Source: Pantoea sp. Ep11b
Lineage (GTDB): Bacteria > Pseudomonadota > Gammaproteobacteria > Enterobacterales > Enterobacteriaceae
Direction: 5' to 3'
Assembly: GCF_040783975.1 (NCBI RefSeq)
Contig: NZ_CP160631.1
Coordinates: forward strand, 1,116,001 to 1,180,000
Length of the DNA stretch: 64,000 nucleotides
Under the pieces are notes generated by a model. That model searched no databases and had not been told where the DNA came from. It worked only from the letters and a program-made list of their open reading frames with translations. Below, piece after piece: positions 1 through 9,230 of the stretch. The translations under genes were made by a program, and so were the position numbers. Within the stretch, counting starts at the first letter, position 1; every line of letters begins with the position of its first letter.

Positions 1-606
1 ATTGGCGACGTTGGCCGTGAAGCACTCAATCAGATGGCAGAGCGCATCAATCCCGGTTGAAGAGGCGATGTGGGCGGGCATGCTGGTGGTGAGTTCCGGT
101 ACCAGCGCCACCACATCCGGCAGCATCACCGGAGAGATAATGCCGACTTTGGTCTCCTTCTCCGGGATAGCCAGAATCGCATTGGGCGTGGCTTCAGAAC
201 CGGTTCCGGCAGTGGTCGGGATCAGTATTGAGCGGGTGCGGCGCTGCGGTTTTTCACCTGCCAGCAGGGCGTCGAGCGACGGCGCGGCCTCGAGGCAGAG
301 CACAGAGAGCAGCTTCGCCACATCCAGCACGCTGCCTCCGCCGATGCCGATTACCATATCGGCCTGCCGATGAGGAAGCGCGGCCATGATCGCGGCGACA
401 TCGTGCTGGCTCGGCTCGGGCGGGACGCTGTTGACCACGCTTAACTGCGGAATCCGATCCCGCAGTTGCCCCATTAATGTTTGCACCGCCGGAATCGCCT
501 CAATGTTTCGATCCGTGACCACCACCGCTGCCGACACCCCCTGCAGCAAATAGCGCATGTCGTTCAGCGCCTGATAACCGCTGATCACCGTGCTGTTAAT
601 GTTCAT
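1..606 (-). CDS. Iron-containing alcohol dehydrogenase, partial
   Basis: N-terminal 202 residues of a group III iron-dependent alcohol dehydrogenase; the gene runs off the left edge, so its C-terminus is unseen. The family oxidises or reduces alcohols/aldehydes with NAD(P) and Fe2+. Visible signatures are the dinucleotide loop GIGGGSVLDVAK (about residues 87-98), the segment TTAGTGSEAT (131-140) and GIDALCHLIE (185-194), where D187 and H191 match the first two of four iron ligands. The ATG at 606 follows AGGGG at good spacing. It is divergent from the acid-sugar kinase operon, so a shared role (a related alcohol, aldehyde or hydroxy-acid) is inferred. The exact substrate cannot be read from sequence. 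Confidence 0.85.
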   Translation of the reverse strand, partial: MNINSTVISGYQALNDMRYLLQGVSAAVVVTDRNIEAIPAVQTLMGQLRDRIPQLSVVNSVPPEPSQHDVAAIMAALPHRQADMVIGIGGGSVLDVAKLLSVLCLEAAPSLDALLAGEKPQRRTRSILIPTTAGTGSEATPNAILAIPEKETKVGIISPVMLPDVVALVPELTTSMPAHIASSTGIDALCHLIECFTANVAN

Positions 607-733
607 TTCATCCCCTCTTTGCGGTTGCGGCGGAGCAAATGATTAATTTTGCTCAGCGCACTGCGAATTAAATCACTCTGTGTGGCTAAATTTATAAGGC
701 ATATCGATTTCGATTAATTTGAACTTGCTCACA

Positions 734-757
734 TATAATCAATCATGATTGATTATA
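734..757. promoter_or_regulatory. Perfect 24-bp palindrome, likely operator of the DeoR regulator
   Basis: An exact 24-bp palindrome (half-site TATAATCAATCA) lies in the 187-bp gap between the divergent dehydrogenase and kinase genes. TATAAT occurs at its left end on the plus strand and, by symmetry, at its right end on the minus strand, so a bound protein would cover possible -10 elements. The only regulator in the cluster is the DeoR-family protein at 3030-3791, the natural candidate. Binding is inferred; the symmetry is seen directly. Confidence 0.6.
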
Positions 758-793
758 ATCAAATGCAGCCACAGTGGCCTGACAGGAGTGAGG

Positions 794-2050
794 ATGGACG
801 CATCAATGTGGAAAACAGCGGTGCTGGTTATTGCCGATGACTTTACCGGTGCTAACGATGCAGGCAGCGGACTGGCCCAGGCGGGTGCCCGCGTGCAGGT
901 GCTGTTTGGCCTGGGGACGTCGGTGCCGGATGCGGCGGATGTGCTGGTGATCAGCACCGACAGCCGGGCCGTCAGTGCCGGGCAGGCGGCTGAGCGCGTC
1001 ACGCAGGTGGTGCAGCACCATGCGGCTCAGTTTCAGACGGGCTGGCTGTTTAAAAAGATCGACTCCACGCTGCGCGGCAACGTCGGGGCAGAAACGGCGG
1101 CGGCGCTGCGCGCCAGCGGCAAAACCCTGGCGCTGGTGGCTCCGGCCGTGCCGCGCCTGGGCCGCACTACGCGGCAGGGCAGCGTGTGGGTCGATCAGCG
1201 TCTGCTGACGCAGACCGAATTTGCCAGCGATCCCAAAACCCCGATCCAGAGCGCCCGCGTCCTCGATCAGATGCAGATCGAGGGCGCGGAGATCGATCTC
1301 GCCACGCTGCGCAGCGATCGGCTCGATGCCGTACTGGCCGCGGCGCAGGGCGTGGTGGTGGTGGATGCCGAAAATGAGGCCGATCTGGCGCGGCTGATCG
1401 CGGCGGCGGCGCAACTGCGCGAGAAGCCGCTGCTGGTCGGGGCCGCCGGATTAAGCGATGCGCTGGGCGCTGCACTTTCGCTTCGCCCGGCCCGGCCGGT
1501 GCTGGCGGTGGTGGGGTCGATGAGCGACAGCGCCCAGCAGCAGATCGCCGCCCTGCAGCAGCAGCGGACCGTTGAGATCGTGGAGGTGGACATCGCCGAG
1601 CTGTTTCAGCAGCCCGCCTGGCCGGAACGGGCGCACTGGATCGCGCAGGCGGCCGACGCACTGCGGGCCGGTCGCCATACGGTGATCCGCACCTGCCAGC
1701 ATCGCGATCAGCGCCACGCGATCGATGCGCTCTGCCAGCAGCACAGCCTGACGCGTCAGCAACTGGGCGAGGCGATCTGCCGCTTACTGGGTGAGATGAC
1801 CTTAAGTCTCTGCCGCGCCGCGCTGCCGCATGCGCTCTATCTGTCAGGCGGCGACGTGGCAATTGCTGTCGCACAGGCGCTGGGAGCCAGCGGCTTCAAC
1901 ATTCAGGGTCTGGTGGCGGGCTGTGTGCCGCACGGGGTTCTGCTTAACAGTGAATTTACTCTGCCGGTGATGACCAAAGCGGGTGGCTTTGGTGATGCAA
2001 ATACGCTGGTAGCAGCCATTGGTTTTATTGAGGAGAAGTCGAGTGAATAA
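794..2050 (+). CDS. dtnK: Four-carbon acid sugar kinase (DUF1537 family, DtnK-like)
   Basis: ATP-dependent kinase of the former DUF1537 family, which phosphorylates four-carbon acid sugars such as D-threonate or erythronate on the 4-hydroxyl. The N-terminal substrate domain shows VIADDFTGANDAGSG (about residues 12-26) and KKIDSTLRGN (about 79-88). The C-terminal nucleotide domain shows LYLSGGDVA and the glycine-rich KAGGFGDANTL. The 418-residue length is normal. The ATG at 794 is chosen because AGGAG lies 5 bp upstream; an in-frame TTG at 749 falls inside the palindrome and is unlikely. The stop overlaps the next gene by 8 bp. Pairing with a PdxA2-type dehydrogenase matches the D-threonate route to dihydroxyacetone phosphate, but D-erythronate or another isomer is possible. 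Confidence 0.85.
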   Translation: MDASMWKTAVLVIADDFTGANDAGSGLAQAGARVQVLFGLGTSVPDAADVLVISTDSRAVSAGQAAERVTQVVQHHAAQFQTGWLFKKIDSTLRGNVGAETAAALRASGKTLALVAPAVPRLGRTTRQGSVWVDQRLLTQTEFASDPKTPIQSARVLDQMQIEGAEIDLATLRSDRLDAVLAAAQGVVVVDAENEADLARLIAAAAQLREKPLLVGAAGLSDALGAALSLRPARPVLAVVGSMSDSAQQQIAALQQQRTVEIVEVDIAELFQQPAWPERAHWIAQAADALRAGRHTVIRTCQHRDQRHAIDALCQQHSLTRQQLGEAICRLLGEMTLSLCRAALPHALYLSGGDVAIAVAQALGASGFNIQGLVAGCVPHGVLLNSEFTLPVMTKAGGFGDANTLVAAIGFIEEKSSE

Positions 2051-3023
2051 AATTATTGCGATCACCATGGGCGATCCGGCGGGCATCAGTCCGGAAATCA
2101 TTATCAAATCACTCTCTGAAGGTGAGCTGAATGGCATTCCTGCCGTGGTGATTGGCTGTGCCAGCACGCTGCGCCGCATTATGGCGATGAACATCACGCC
2201 TCAGGCCGAATTACGGGTGCTGGATCGGGTGCAGGATGCACGCTTCGCACCGGGCATTATCAACGTCATCGATGAACCGCTGGCTGATCCCGCCGCCCTG
2301 AAACCTGGCGTAGTACAGAAAGAGGCGGGAGATCTGGCGTGGCGCTGCGTGAAGCGGGCCACCGAACTGGCGCTGGCGGGTGAGGTTCACGCCATTGCCA
2401 CCGCACCGCTGAACAAAGAGGCGATGCATGCCGCCGGACATCTCTATCCCGGACATACCGAATTGCTGGCGCACCTGACCGACACCCGAGATTACGCGAT
2501 GGTGCTCTACACCGATAAGCTGAAAGTTATTCATGTCACGACCCACATCGCGCTGCGCAAATTCCTCGATACGCTGAACCAGACGCGCATCAAAACGGTG
2601 ATTGGCATGGCGGATACCTTCCTGCGCCGTGTCGGTTACAGCGCCCCGCGCATCGCGGTCGCGGGGGTGAATCCTCACGCCGGGGAAAACGGGCTGTTTG
2701 GCGATGAGGAGATCACCACGGTCGCGCCCGCGATTCAGGCGATGAAAGCGCAGGGCGTGGACGTTTACGGCCCCTGCCCGCCGGACACGGTGTTCCTGCA
2801 GTGCCAGGAGGGGCTGTATGACATGGTGGTGGCGATGTACCACGATCAGGGGCACATTCCGCTTAAGCTGCTGGGCTTCTATGATGGCGTCAATATCACC
2901 GCAGGCCTGCCCTTTATCCGCACCTCTGCGGACCACGGCACGGCGTTTGATATCGCCTGGACAGGTAAAGCGAAGTCTGACAGCATGGCGATCTCGATTA
3001 AACTCGCGATGCAGCTCGCTTAG
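2043..3023 (+). CDS. pdxA2: 4-phospho-D-threonate/erythronate dehydrogenase (PdxA2)
   Basis: PdxA-family NAD-dependent oxidative decarboxylase. In acid-sugar operons the PdxA2 branch converts 4-phospho-threonate or 4-phospho-erythronate to dihydroxyacetone phosphate and CO2. The 326 residues carry MGDPAGISPEI at the N-terminus and the metal-site histidine segments YPGHTELLAHL, GVNPHAGENGLFGDEE and YHDQGHIPLKLL. The GTG at 2043 follows GAGGAGAAG, and the first codons overlap the kinase stop, indicating translational coupling. True PdxA of vitamin B6 synthesis normally sits with surA/ksgA, so context favours the catabolic paralogue. Confidence 0.85.
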   Translation: MNKIIAITMGDPAGISPEIIIKSLSEGELNGIPAVVIGCASTLRRIMAMNITPQAELRVLDRVQDARFAPGIINVIDEPLADPAALKPGVVQKEAGDLAWRCVKRATELALAGEVHAIATAPLNKEAMHAAGHLYPGHTELLAHLTDTRDYAMVLYTDKLKVIHVTTHIALRKFLDTLNQTRIKTVIGMADTFLRRVGYSAPRIAVAGVNPHAGENGLFGDEEITTVAPAIQAMKAQGVDVYGPCPPDTVFLQCQEGLYDMVVAMYHDQGHIPLKLLGFYDGVNITAGLPFIRTSADHGTAFDIAWTGKAKSDSMAISIKLAMQLA

Positions 3024-3029
3024 GGAACT

Positions 3030-3791
3030 ATGAACGGACAGAGCCGTCTTGACCAGATTATGGATTATCTGAAAAGCCATAATCTGGTGACTGTTGAGCA
3101 ACTGGTCAGTGCCATCTCCGCCTCACCCGCCACGATTCGGCGCGATCTCATTAAGCTGGATAAAGAGGGCGTGATTAGCCGCAGTCATGGCGGCGTCACG
3201 CTGAATCGTTTTATTCCCGCTCAGCCCACCACGCTGGAGAAGATGCAGCGTAATCTGGCTGAAAAACAGGCGATCGCGACCTGCGCCGCCAGTTTCGTGC
3301 GGGCAGGGGATGCCGTTGTACTGGATGCGGGGACGACCATGCTGGAGCTGGCGCGACAGCTTACTCATCTGCCGCTGCGGGTGATCACTGCGGATCTGCA
3401 CATTGCGCTGTTTCTGTCTGAGTTCAGGCAGATTGAAGTCACCATTATTGGCGGCCGGATCGACGATTCCAGTCAGTCCTGTGTAGGTGAGCATGGCCGC
3501 CGGTTGCTGCGCAGTATCTATCCCGATATCGCCTTTGTCAGCTGTAACTCCTGGAGCCTGGAGCGCGGGATTACCACGCCCACCGAGGAGAAAGCGGGGC
3601 TGAAACACGATCTGCTGGCCAATGCGGCCCGGCGGGTCTTGCTGGCGGACAGCAGCAAATATGGCTCCTGGTCGCTGTTCTGCGTGTCACCGGTGGACGA
3701 TCTGACCGATGTTGTGACCGACCCCCGGTTAGATGAGACGGTCTGCCAGACGCTGCGCGAACGCGGGATTACGCTGACACTGAGCTCCTGA
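3030..3791 (+). CDS. DeoR-family transcriptional repressor
   Basis: 253-residue sugar-metabolism regulator. The N-terminal winged helix-turn-helix contains the DeoR signature ([20 protein letters not shown], about residues 32-51). The C-terminal phosphosugar-sensing, isomerase-like domain shows [13 protein letters not shown] (about 97-109), [16 protein letters not shown] and DSSKYG. It starts 6 bp after the pdxA2 stop and closes the operon. Known relatives repress their own catabolic operon and release DNA on binding a phosphorylated intermediate. The palindrome at 734-757 is the inferred target, and 4-phospho-threonate/erythronate or dihydroxyacetone phosphate a plausible effector. Confidence 0.88.
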   Translation: MNGQSRLDQIMDYLKSHNLVTVEQLVSAISASPATIRRDLIKLDKEGVISRSHGGVTLNRFIPAQPTTLEKMQRNLAEKQAIATCAASFVRAGDAVVLDAGTTMLELARQLTHLPLRVITADLHIALFLSEFRQIEVTIIGGRIDDSSQSCVGEHGRRLLRSIYPDIAFVSCNSWSLERGITTPTEEKAGLKHDLLANAARRVLLADSSKYGSWSLFCVSPVDDLTDVVTDPRLDETVCQTLRERGITLTLSS

Positions 3792-3800
3792 TAAACAGCA

Positions 3801-3830
3801 CGCGCAGGTTACAGACGGTAACGCTGCGCG
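3801..3830. terminator. Stem-loop between convergent genes
   Basis: In the 46-bp gap between the convergent regulator and speD lies a hairpin: CGCGCAG-GTTAC pairs with GTAAC-(G)-CTGCGCG with one bulged base and a 5-nt loop. There is no U tract on either strand, so it could be a weak bidirectional terminator or a 3'-end stabiliser. Confidence 0.4.
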
Positions 3831-3837
3831 CCTGCTA

Positions 3838-4647
3838 TTACAGGGTCTTCAGCCCCACGGAGGGGATGTTTCTGCCGTAATAGATCTCACGCATCTCTTT
3901 CCACAGCAGGTCGGTAATGCGCTTATGCTCCTGCGGCGTAAGATCTTCCGGGCGGGTGTTAAACAGATAGTGTTTGAGGTCGAACTCTTTCAGCAACATC
4001 TTGGTATGAAAGATGTTTTCCTGGTAAACGTTCACATCCACCATGTCATACATCGCTTTCATATCCTCTGACATGAAGTTCTGAATCGAGTTGATCTCGT
4101 GATCGATAAAGTGCTTCATCCCCTTCACGTCGCGGGTGAAACCGCGCACCCGGTAATCGACGGTGACGATATCGGACTCCAGCTGATGGATCAGGTAGTT
4201 CAGCGCCTTAAGCGGTGAGATCACGCCACAGGTCGAGACTTCAATGTCTGCGCGGAAGGTGCACAGTCCGCCTTCCGGATGGCTTTCCGGGTAGGTGTGA
4301 ACGCAGATGTGACTTTTATCGAGATGGGCCACGACCGAGTTGGGCAGTGGGCCAGGATGCTCCGAGTTGTCGATATCCCGGGGATCGATAGGCTCTTCGC
4401 TGACCAGGATCGTGACGCTGGCACCCTGCGGCTCATAATCCTGGCGTGCGATGTTCAGAACGTTAGCGCCGATGATGGAGCAGGTCTCCGTCAGGATTTC
4501 CGTCAGACGGTTAGCGTTATATTGTTCATCGATATAGGCGATGTAACCATCGCGTTCAGCTTCAGTATTCGCATAGCAGATATCGTAAATACAAAAACTC
4601 AGGCTTTTTGTCAGGTTGTTGAAGCCATGTAGTTTTAGCTTTTGCAA
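3838..4647 (-). CDS. speD: S-adenosylmethionine decarboxylase proenzyme
   Basis: Makes decarboxylated S-adenosylmethionine, the aminopropyl donor for spermidine. The 269-residue proenzyme is nearly identical to E. coli SpeD in its first two thirds. Self-cleavage at K111-S112 in DKSHICVH yields the alpha chain with its pyruvoyl group from S112. The C-terminus extends a few residues beyond the E. coli protein. The start codon is TTG, preceded by AAGGAGGTG, an almost complete match to the anti-Shine-Dalgarno sequence, so the weak start is offset by a strong ribosome site. It lies 28 bp after speE and is probably cotranscribed with it. Confidence 0.97.
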   Translation of the reverse strand: MQKLKLHGFNNLTKSLSFCIYDICYANTEAERDGYIAYIDEQYNANRLTEILTETCSIIGANVLNIARQDYEPQGASVTILVSEEPIDPRDIDNSEHPGPLPNSVVAHLDKSHICVHTYPESHPEGGLCTFRADIEVSTCGVISPLKALNYLIHQLESDIVTVDYRVRGFTRDVKGMKHFIDHEINSIQNFMSEDMKAMYDMVDVNVYQENIFHTKMLLKEFDLKHYLFNTRPEDLTPQEHKRITDLLWKEMREIYYGRNIPSVGLKTL

Positions 4648-4675
4648 TTTCGTTCACCTCCTTAGAGATGCACTA

Positions 4676-5539
4676 TCAGCACGCGGCAGATAACGCATCC
4701 AACAGATATTGCGGCAGAGCAAAGCTGCCGGTATGGATCGCTGGCGTATAGTAGCGGCAGCGCAGGCCAGCGTGTGCAAAGCGCGCCTGCAGCGTGGCGA
4801 TATCAGGCTGGCGCAGCGCCGGGTTATCACTCGCCCAGGCAAAGGTCATGATACCGCCATAATAGGTCGGGATCGCCGCCTGATAGAAGCTGACATCCGC
4901 AAAGTAGTGACCCAGTTTACGATGACTGTTCACGGCTTCATCCTGCTGCAGGAAGCAGACGCCATTCTGCGCCACGAAGATGCCATTTTCATTAAGCGCC
5001 GCTTTGCAACCCGCATAAAATTCCGAGGTGAACAGGCTCTCGCCCGGCCCAATCGGGTCGGTGCAGTCAGAGATGATCACATCGAACTTCTCCTGCGTCT
5101 GATTAACGAAATTGACCCCGTCATCAATCACCAGCGTAAAGCGCGGATCGTCATAGGCACCGGCGCTGTGGTTCGGCAGATACTGGCGGCAGAAGGTCAC
5201 CACGCCCGCGTCGATCTCGACCATAGTGATCTTTTCGACTCCGGGATGACGCGAGACTTCTCGCAGCATGGCGCCGTCGCCGCCGCCGATGATCAGCACA
5301 TGCTTCGCCGCGCCATGAGCCAGCAGCGGAACGTGGGTCATCATCTCATGATAGATAAATTCGTCGCGTTCGGTGGTCTGCACGACGCCATCCAGCGCCA
5401 TGACCCGGCCCATTGCCGCATTTTCGAAAATGATTAAATCCTGATGCGCAGTCTTCTCACGGTACAGCTCTTTATCCACCGTGAAATACTGGCCAAAACC
5501 GGCATGAAGGGTTTCATACCACGTCTCATTGTGGGCCAT
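4676..5539 (-). CDS. speE: Spermidine synthase (putrescine aminopropyltransferase)
   Basis: Transfers the aminopropyl group from decarboxylated S-adenosylmethionine to putrescine, giving spermidine and methylthioadenosine; the latter is degraded by MtnN, also in this window. The 287 residues show the Rossmann motif [14 protein letters not shown], the acidic VEIDAGVV and the catalytic-site [12 protein letters not shown]. The ATG at 5539 is chosen because GAGGAG lies just upstream and the protein then begins [12 protein letters not shown] as in E. coli. It is followed by speD on the same strand. Confidence 0.97.
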   Translation of the reverse strand: MAHNETWYETLHAGFGQYFTVDKELYREKTAHQDLIIFENAAMGRVMALDGVVQTTERDEFIYHEMMTHVPLLAHGAAKHVLIIGGGDGAMLREVSRHPGVEKITMVEIDAGVVTFCRQYLPNHSAGAYDDPRFTLVIDDGVNFVNQTQEKFDVIISDCTDPIGPGESLFTSEFYAGCKAALNENGIFVAQNGVCFLQQDEAVNSHRKLGHYFADVSFYQAAIPTYYGGIMTFAWASDNPALRQPDIATLQARFAHAGLRCRYYTPAIHTGSFALPQYLLDALSAAC

Positions 5540-5641
5540 AGTGCTCTCCTCTGATGACATCGCCATGAAGATGGGCGGCACATGATAGCTAACAGTGACC
5601 GTGGTTGCACGGTCAATGTCCGGCTGCAGAGGGCGGGCGTG

Positions 5642-5989
5642 TTACCTGACGTAGGCCAGCAGGCTCAGTGAGTCCCGGGCCAGAGACTTGCACTTTTTGT
5701 CGTTGGTAATGGCGATGCCGCTGAGATCGCGATAGCTCTCTTCGCCCAGCGCCTTCATGTTGTAGTTGCTGTAGTTACTTAAATCCCAGCGGTTCTGCTG
5801 AGCGAAAAAGACCAGTGCTTTGCGGATCTGCGCGTCCGGGAGATCCTGGTAGCCGCAGTCATTCTTCAGATAGACGAAAACCGCCGTCAGATCGGCCAGA
5901 TCTTCCGCTTCGGATTCGCTCAGGGCAAAGCTGGTGGAGGAGAAGCCAAGAAGTCCCGTCAACAGCAGGACCTTGATGCTTTGCTTCAT
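5642..5989 (-). CDS. yacC: YacC family secreted protein
   Basis: Small exported protein of unknown function that precedes speE in enterics. The 115 residues match the E. coli length with the start at 5989, which has AAGAGA at correct spacing; longer in-frame starts at 5995 and 6004 are less well placed. A signal peptide ends near SSTSFA. The mature part contains LSESEAEDLADLTAVFV, two cysteines (NDCGY and KKCKS) that may form a disulfide, and the conserved end LARDSLSLLAYV. Family work suggests a pilus-assembly-like exported protein, but no function can be claimed. Confidence 0.9.
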   Translation of the reverse strand: MKQSIKVLLLTGLLGFSSTSFALSESEAEDLADLTAVFVYLKNDCGYQDLPDAQIRKALVFFAQQNRWDLSNYSNYNMKALGEESYRDLSGIAITNDKKCKSLARDSLSLLAYVR

Positions 5990-6110
5990 AGTCATTCTCT
6001 TCAAGGGATATTGCTCATGACGTTAGCACAGTTGCTGTCAGGTTTTCGATTAATTTGCCGCGGCAGACCGGGTTGGCGCCCTTTTTTTCGTCAGATTCAC
6101 ACGGTGAGAC

Positions 6111-6141
6111 TTGACCTTCCCATTAGGTCAGGGTTTAGGCT
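6111..6141 (+). promoter_or_regulatory. CueR-type copper promoter of cueO
   Basis: A -35 TTGACC (6111-6116) is separated by 19 bp from a -10 TAGGCT (6136-6141), the long spacer typical of MerR-family promoters. The spacer starts with ACCTTCC (6114-6120), the usual CueR left half-site. The right half TCAGGGT (6128-6134) matches the expected GGAAGGT at only 4 of 7 positions. The cueR gene is not in this window. Confidence 0.75.
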
Positions 6142-6171
6142 ATCTGTTCCGATGCCACAAGGATGACTCCC

Positions 6172-7782
6172 ATGCAACGTCGCCACTTCCTGAAACTCAC
6201 CGCCGCACTGAGTGCAGCCGGAGCTTTACCGCTCTGGAGCCGTTCGCTGATGGCGGCCAGCCGCCCGCTGTTACCGATCCCCTCGCTGCTGGAACCCGAT
6301 GCCCGCGGCAGCTACAGCCTGACGGCGATGCAGGGCACGACCCAATGGAATGGCAAAGCGGTGCCGACCTGGGGCTACAACGGCAGCCTGCTGGGGCCGG
6401 TGCTGAAGCTGCAGAGTGGCAAACCGGTAACGGTGAACATTCACAACCGGCTGCGTGAAGCGACGACGCTGCACTGGCACGGTCTGGAAATTCCGGGCGC
6501 AGTGGATGGCGGCCCGCAGGCGATAATTGCACCGGGTGGCTCACGGCAGGTCTCCTTTACCCCCGATCAGCCTGCGGCAACCTGCTGGTATCACCCGCAT
6601 CTGCATGGCAAAACCGGGCATCAGGTGGCTCAGGGGCTGGCGGGCCTGATTCTGCTGGAGGACAAAGAGAGCGGCACGCTGCGGCTGCCCTCGCAGTGGG
6701 GCGTGGACGATGTGCCGCTGATCTTTCAGGATAAGCAGCTCACCCGGGAGGGTGACCGAATCGACTATCAGCTCGACGTGATGCGCGCCGCAGTTGGCTG
6801 GTTCGGCGACATGATGCTGACCAACGGCGTGCAGTATCCGCAGCATGCGGTGCCGCGCGGCTGGCTCAGGCTGCGCCTGCTCAACGGCTGTAACGCCCGT
6901 TCCCTGCAGATCGCCGCCAGCGATCGCCGTCCTCTCTATGTGATTGCCAGCGACGGCGGCCTGCTGGCCGAGCCGGTAAAGCTTGACGCGCTGCCGATGC
7001 TGCCGGGCGAACGCTTTGAGGTGATGATCGATACCTCGGACGGGCAGGCCTTCGACCTGGTGACGCTGCCCACAGAGCAGATGGGCATGACGCTGCCGCC
7101 GTTTGATCAGCCGCTGCCGCTGGTGCAGATCCTGCCGCTGCGGGTGATGGCGAGCGCCACGCTGCCGGATCGGCTGGCGACGCTGCCCGCGCTGCCGTCC
7201 ACCGATGGCCTGACCACGCGCTGGCTGCAGCTGATGATGGACCCGCAGCTGGACCAGCAGGGTATGCAGGCGCTGATGCAGCGCTACGGTGAGAAAGCGA
7301 TGGGCAAGGGCGGGCACGGGCATCACGCGATGCCGCAGAAGCAGGCGAAAGCCGCAGAGGAGCCGATGCCGGCGATGGATCACGGGGATCACAGCATGCA
7401 TGACATGCCGGGTATGGCGCAGCCCGCCGGATACGATTTCCGCAACGGCAATAAGATCAACGGCAAAGCCTTCGATATGACCAAACCCTCGTTCGCCGTG
7501 AAGCTGGGTGAGAGTGAGAAGTGGACGATTTCAGGCGAAGGCGACGCGATGCTGCATCCGTTCCACATTCACGGCACGCAGTTCCGCATCCTCTCCGAGA
7601 ACGGGAAACCGCCCGCCGCGCACCGGCAGGGCTGGAAAGATATGGTCAACGTGGACGGCGGGCGCAGCGAAGTGCTGGTTCGCTTCAACTATGTCGCCGC
7701 CGCCGAACACGCCTACATGGCCCACTGCCATCTGCTGGAGCATGAAGACACCGGCATGATGCTGGGCTTTACCGTGAGCTGA
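6172..7782 (+). CDS. cueO: Multicopper oxidase CueO
   Basis: Periplasmic cuprous oxidase that detoxifies Cu(I). The 536 residues begin with a Tat signal (MQRRHFLK then a hydrophobic stretch ending SRSLMA). Copper motifs appear in order: HWHG, HPHLHGK, HPFHIHG and the C-terminal [13 protein letters not shown] with the type 1 Cys-His-Met ligands. A Met/His-rich insert (about residues 370-420, rich in H, M, G and D) matches the substrate copper-binding segment of E. coli CueO. The ATG at 6172 is preferred over 6163 because AAGGA lies 8 bp upstream. A CueR-type promoter precedes it. Confidence 0.96.
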   Translation: MQRRHFLKLTAALSAAGALPLWSRSLMAASRPLLPIPSLLEPDARGSYSLTAMQGTTQWNGKAVPTWGYNGSLLGPVLKLQSGKPVTVNIHNRLREATTLHWHGLEIPGAVDGGPQAIIAPGGSRQVSFTPDQPAATCWYHPHLHGKTGHQVAQGLAGLILLEDKESGTLRLPSQWGVDDVPLIFQDKQLTREGDRIDYQLDVMRAAVGWFGDMMLTNGVQYPQHAVPRGWLRLRLLNGCNARSLQIAASDRRPLYVIASDGGLLAEPVKLDALPMLPGERFEVMIDTSDGQAFDLVTLPTEQMGMTLPPFDQPLPLVQILPLRVMASATLPDRLATLPALPSTDGLTTRWLQLMMDPQLDQQGMQALMQRYGEKAMGKGGHGHHAMPQKQAKAAEEPMPAMDHGDHSMHDMPGMAQPAGYDFRNGNKINGKAFDMTKPSFAVKLGESEKWTISGEGDAMLHPFHIHGTQFRILSENGKPPAAHRQGWKDMVNVDGGRSEVLVRFNYVAAAEHAYMAHCHLLEHEDTGMMLGFTVS

Positions 7783-9066
7783 TTACGCCTGTTCCAGCGC
7801 CAGCTTCACATCCTCGATCAGGTCGCTGGCGTTCTCGATGCCAATCGACAGCCGCACTGTGGCATCCGTGATGCCAATGCGCTGGCGCGCCGCCTGCGGC
7901 ACACCGGAGTGAGTGGTGCTGCCAGGGTGGCTGGCCAGGGACTCCGTACCGCCCAGGCTGACCGCCTGTTTAAACAGCGTCAGGGCATTGAGAAAACGGA
8001 ACGCAGCGGGCTGACCGCCGTTGATATCAAACGAGAAGGTTGAACCGGCGCCGCTGCACTGCTCACGCCAGGTTTTTCCTTCGGCGCTTTCCGCATCCAG
8101 ATAGGGCAGCCAGTGCAGCTTCGCCACCTTCGGGTGATCGCGCAGAAACGCCGCGACCGCCTCCGCATTGTGAAAGGCTTTCTCCATCCGCAGCGACAGG
8201 GTTTCCAGTGAGCGGCTGAGCATCCAGCTGGAGTGGGGATCGAGCTGGGTGCCGATGGCGCTGCGCAGTGCACGCACTTTTGCCATCAGCGTTTTGCTGC
8301 CCATCGCCGCACCGGCAATCAGGTCAGAGTGGCCGCCCACATACTTTGTCAGCGAGTAGAGCGACAGATCCGCGCCCAGCGTCAGCGGCTGCTGGAACAG
8401 CGGACCGAGCAGGGTGTTATCGCAGGCGATAACGGGACGCGAACCCTGCCGCTGCTCAATTTCATCGGCAATCCGCGCGATCAGGCGGATATTGACCAGG
8501 CTGTTAGTCGGGTTCGCCGGGGTTTCAATCAGGATCACCGCCACCCGGCCCCGGCTTATGGCCTGCTGCGCCGCCTCACGCACCTTCCCCTCATCGTTAC
8601 CGTCGCTGAAGCCGACCGCTTTAATATCCAGGTTGTGCAGCGTTTTGCTAATCAGGGTTTCGGTGCCGCCATAGAGCGGCTGGGAGTGCAGGATCACCTC
8701 ACCCGGCCGGGCAAACGCCAGCAGGGTGGTGGAGATCGCGGCCATACCGGATGAGAAGAGCGAACAGCTCTCAGCCTGCTCATAGACCGCCAGACGATCT
8801 TCAACGATCTCGCTGTTGGGGTGGTTAAAGCGGGAGTAGACCAGGCCACCCGATTTACCCTCCGGCGGTTCACGACGCCCGGAGACGTAATCAAAAAAAT
8901 CCCGCCCCTCTTCGGCGCTGTTGAAAACAAAAGTCGAGGTCAGAAAGACCGGCGGCTTCACTGCGCCCTCGGAAAGACGCGGATCATAGCCATAATTCAG
9001 CATCTGAGTTTCCGGGTGCAGCGGTCTGTCGCCGATATGCGTTTTTTTGTCTGAAGATGAAGTCAT
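7783..9066 (-). CDS. Cystathionine gamma-synthase-family PLP enzyme
   Basis: 427-residue pyridoxal-phosphate enzyme of the Cys/Met metabolism family (cystathionine synthase/lyase, methionine gamma-lyase, O-acylhomoserine sulfhydrylase). Visible: [32 protein letters not shown], the phosphate and cofactor region [20 protein letters not shown], and [12 protein letters not shown] with the Schiff-base lysine K241. The carboxylate site [10 protein letters not shown] is present. It carries a longer N-terminus and an insert ([13 protein letters not shown]) relative to MetB, so it is a separate subfamily whose reaction is not decided by sequence. The start at 9066 follows GGAG. Its stop codon directly abuts the cueO stop. 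Confidence 0.85.
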   Translation of the reverse strand: MTSSSDKKTHIGDRPLHPETQMLNYGYDPRLSEGAVKPPVFLTSTFVFNSAEEGRDFFDYVSGRREPPEGKSGGLVYSRFNHPNSEIVEDRLAVYEQAESCSLFSSGMAAISTTLLAFARPGEVILHSQPLYGGTETLISKTLHNLDIKAVGFSDGNDEGKVREAAQQAISRGRVAVILIETPANPTNSLVNIRLIARIADEIEQRQGSRPVIACDNTLLGPLFQQPLTLGADLSLYSLTKYVGGHSDLIAGAAMGSKTLMAKVRALRSAIGTQLDPHSSWMLSRSLETLSLRMEKAFHNAEAVAAFLRDHPKVAKLHWLPYLDAESAEGKTWREQCSGAGSTFSFDINGGQPAAFRFLNALTLFKQAVSLGGTESLASHPGSTTHSGVPQAARQRIGITDATVRLSIGIENASDLIEDVKLALEQA

Positions 9067-9230
9067 TGTGATCTCCGGCCAGCGGGACGAGTAGGGTAAC
9101 AATCAGTCGGAAGAAGGCTACCACGCAGCGAAACATGCCGCTAAATGCCGGAATGTTCTAAGGTCATGCGCATTCCTGCCAGACGCGCAAAACGGGCGAG
9201 AATTTTTTTAACGTAATCGTTTGCTTCGGG

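Noticed and set aside
1167..1874. Long minus-strand open frame within the acid-sugar kinase gene
   Set aside because: Arg/Pro/Ala-rich composition typical of the complement of GC-rich coding sequence; the plus-strand kinase has full homology.
6541..7401. 286-codon minus-strand frame inside cueO
   Set aside because: Shadow of cueO, rich in His, Arg and Gln, with no recognisable domain.
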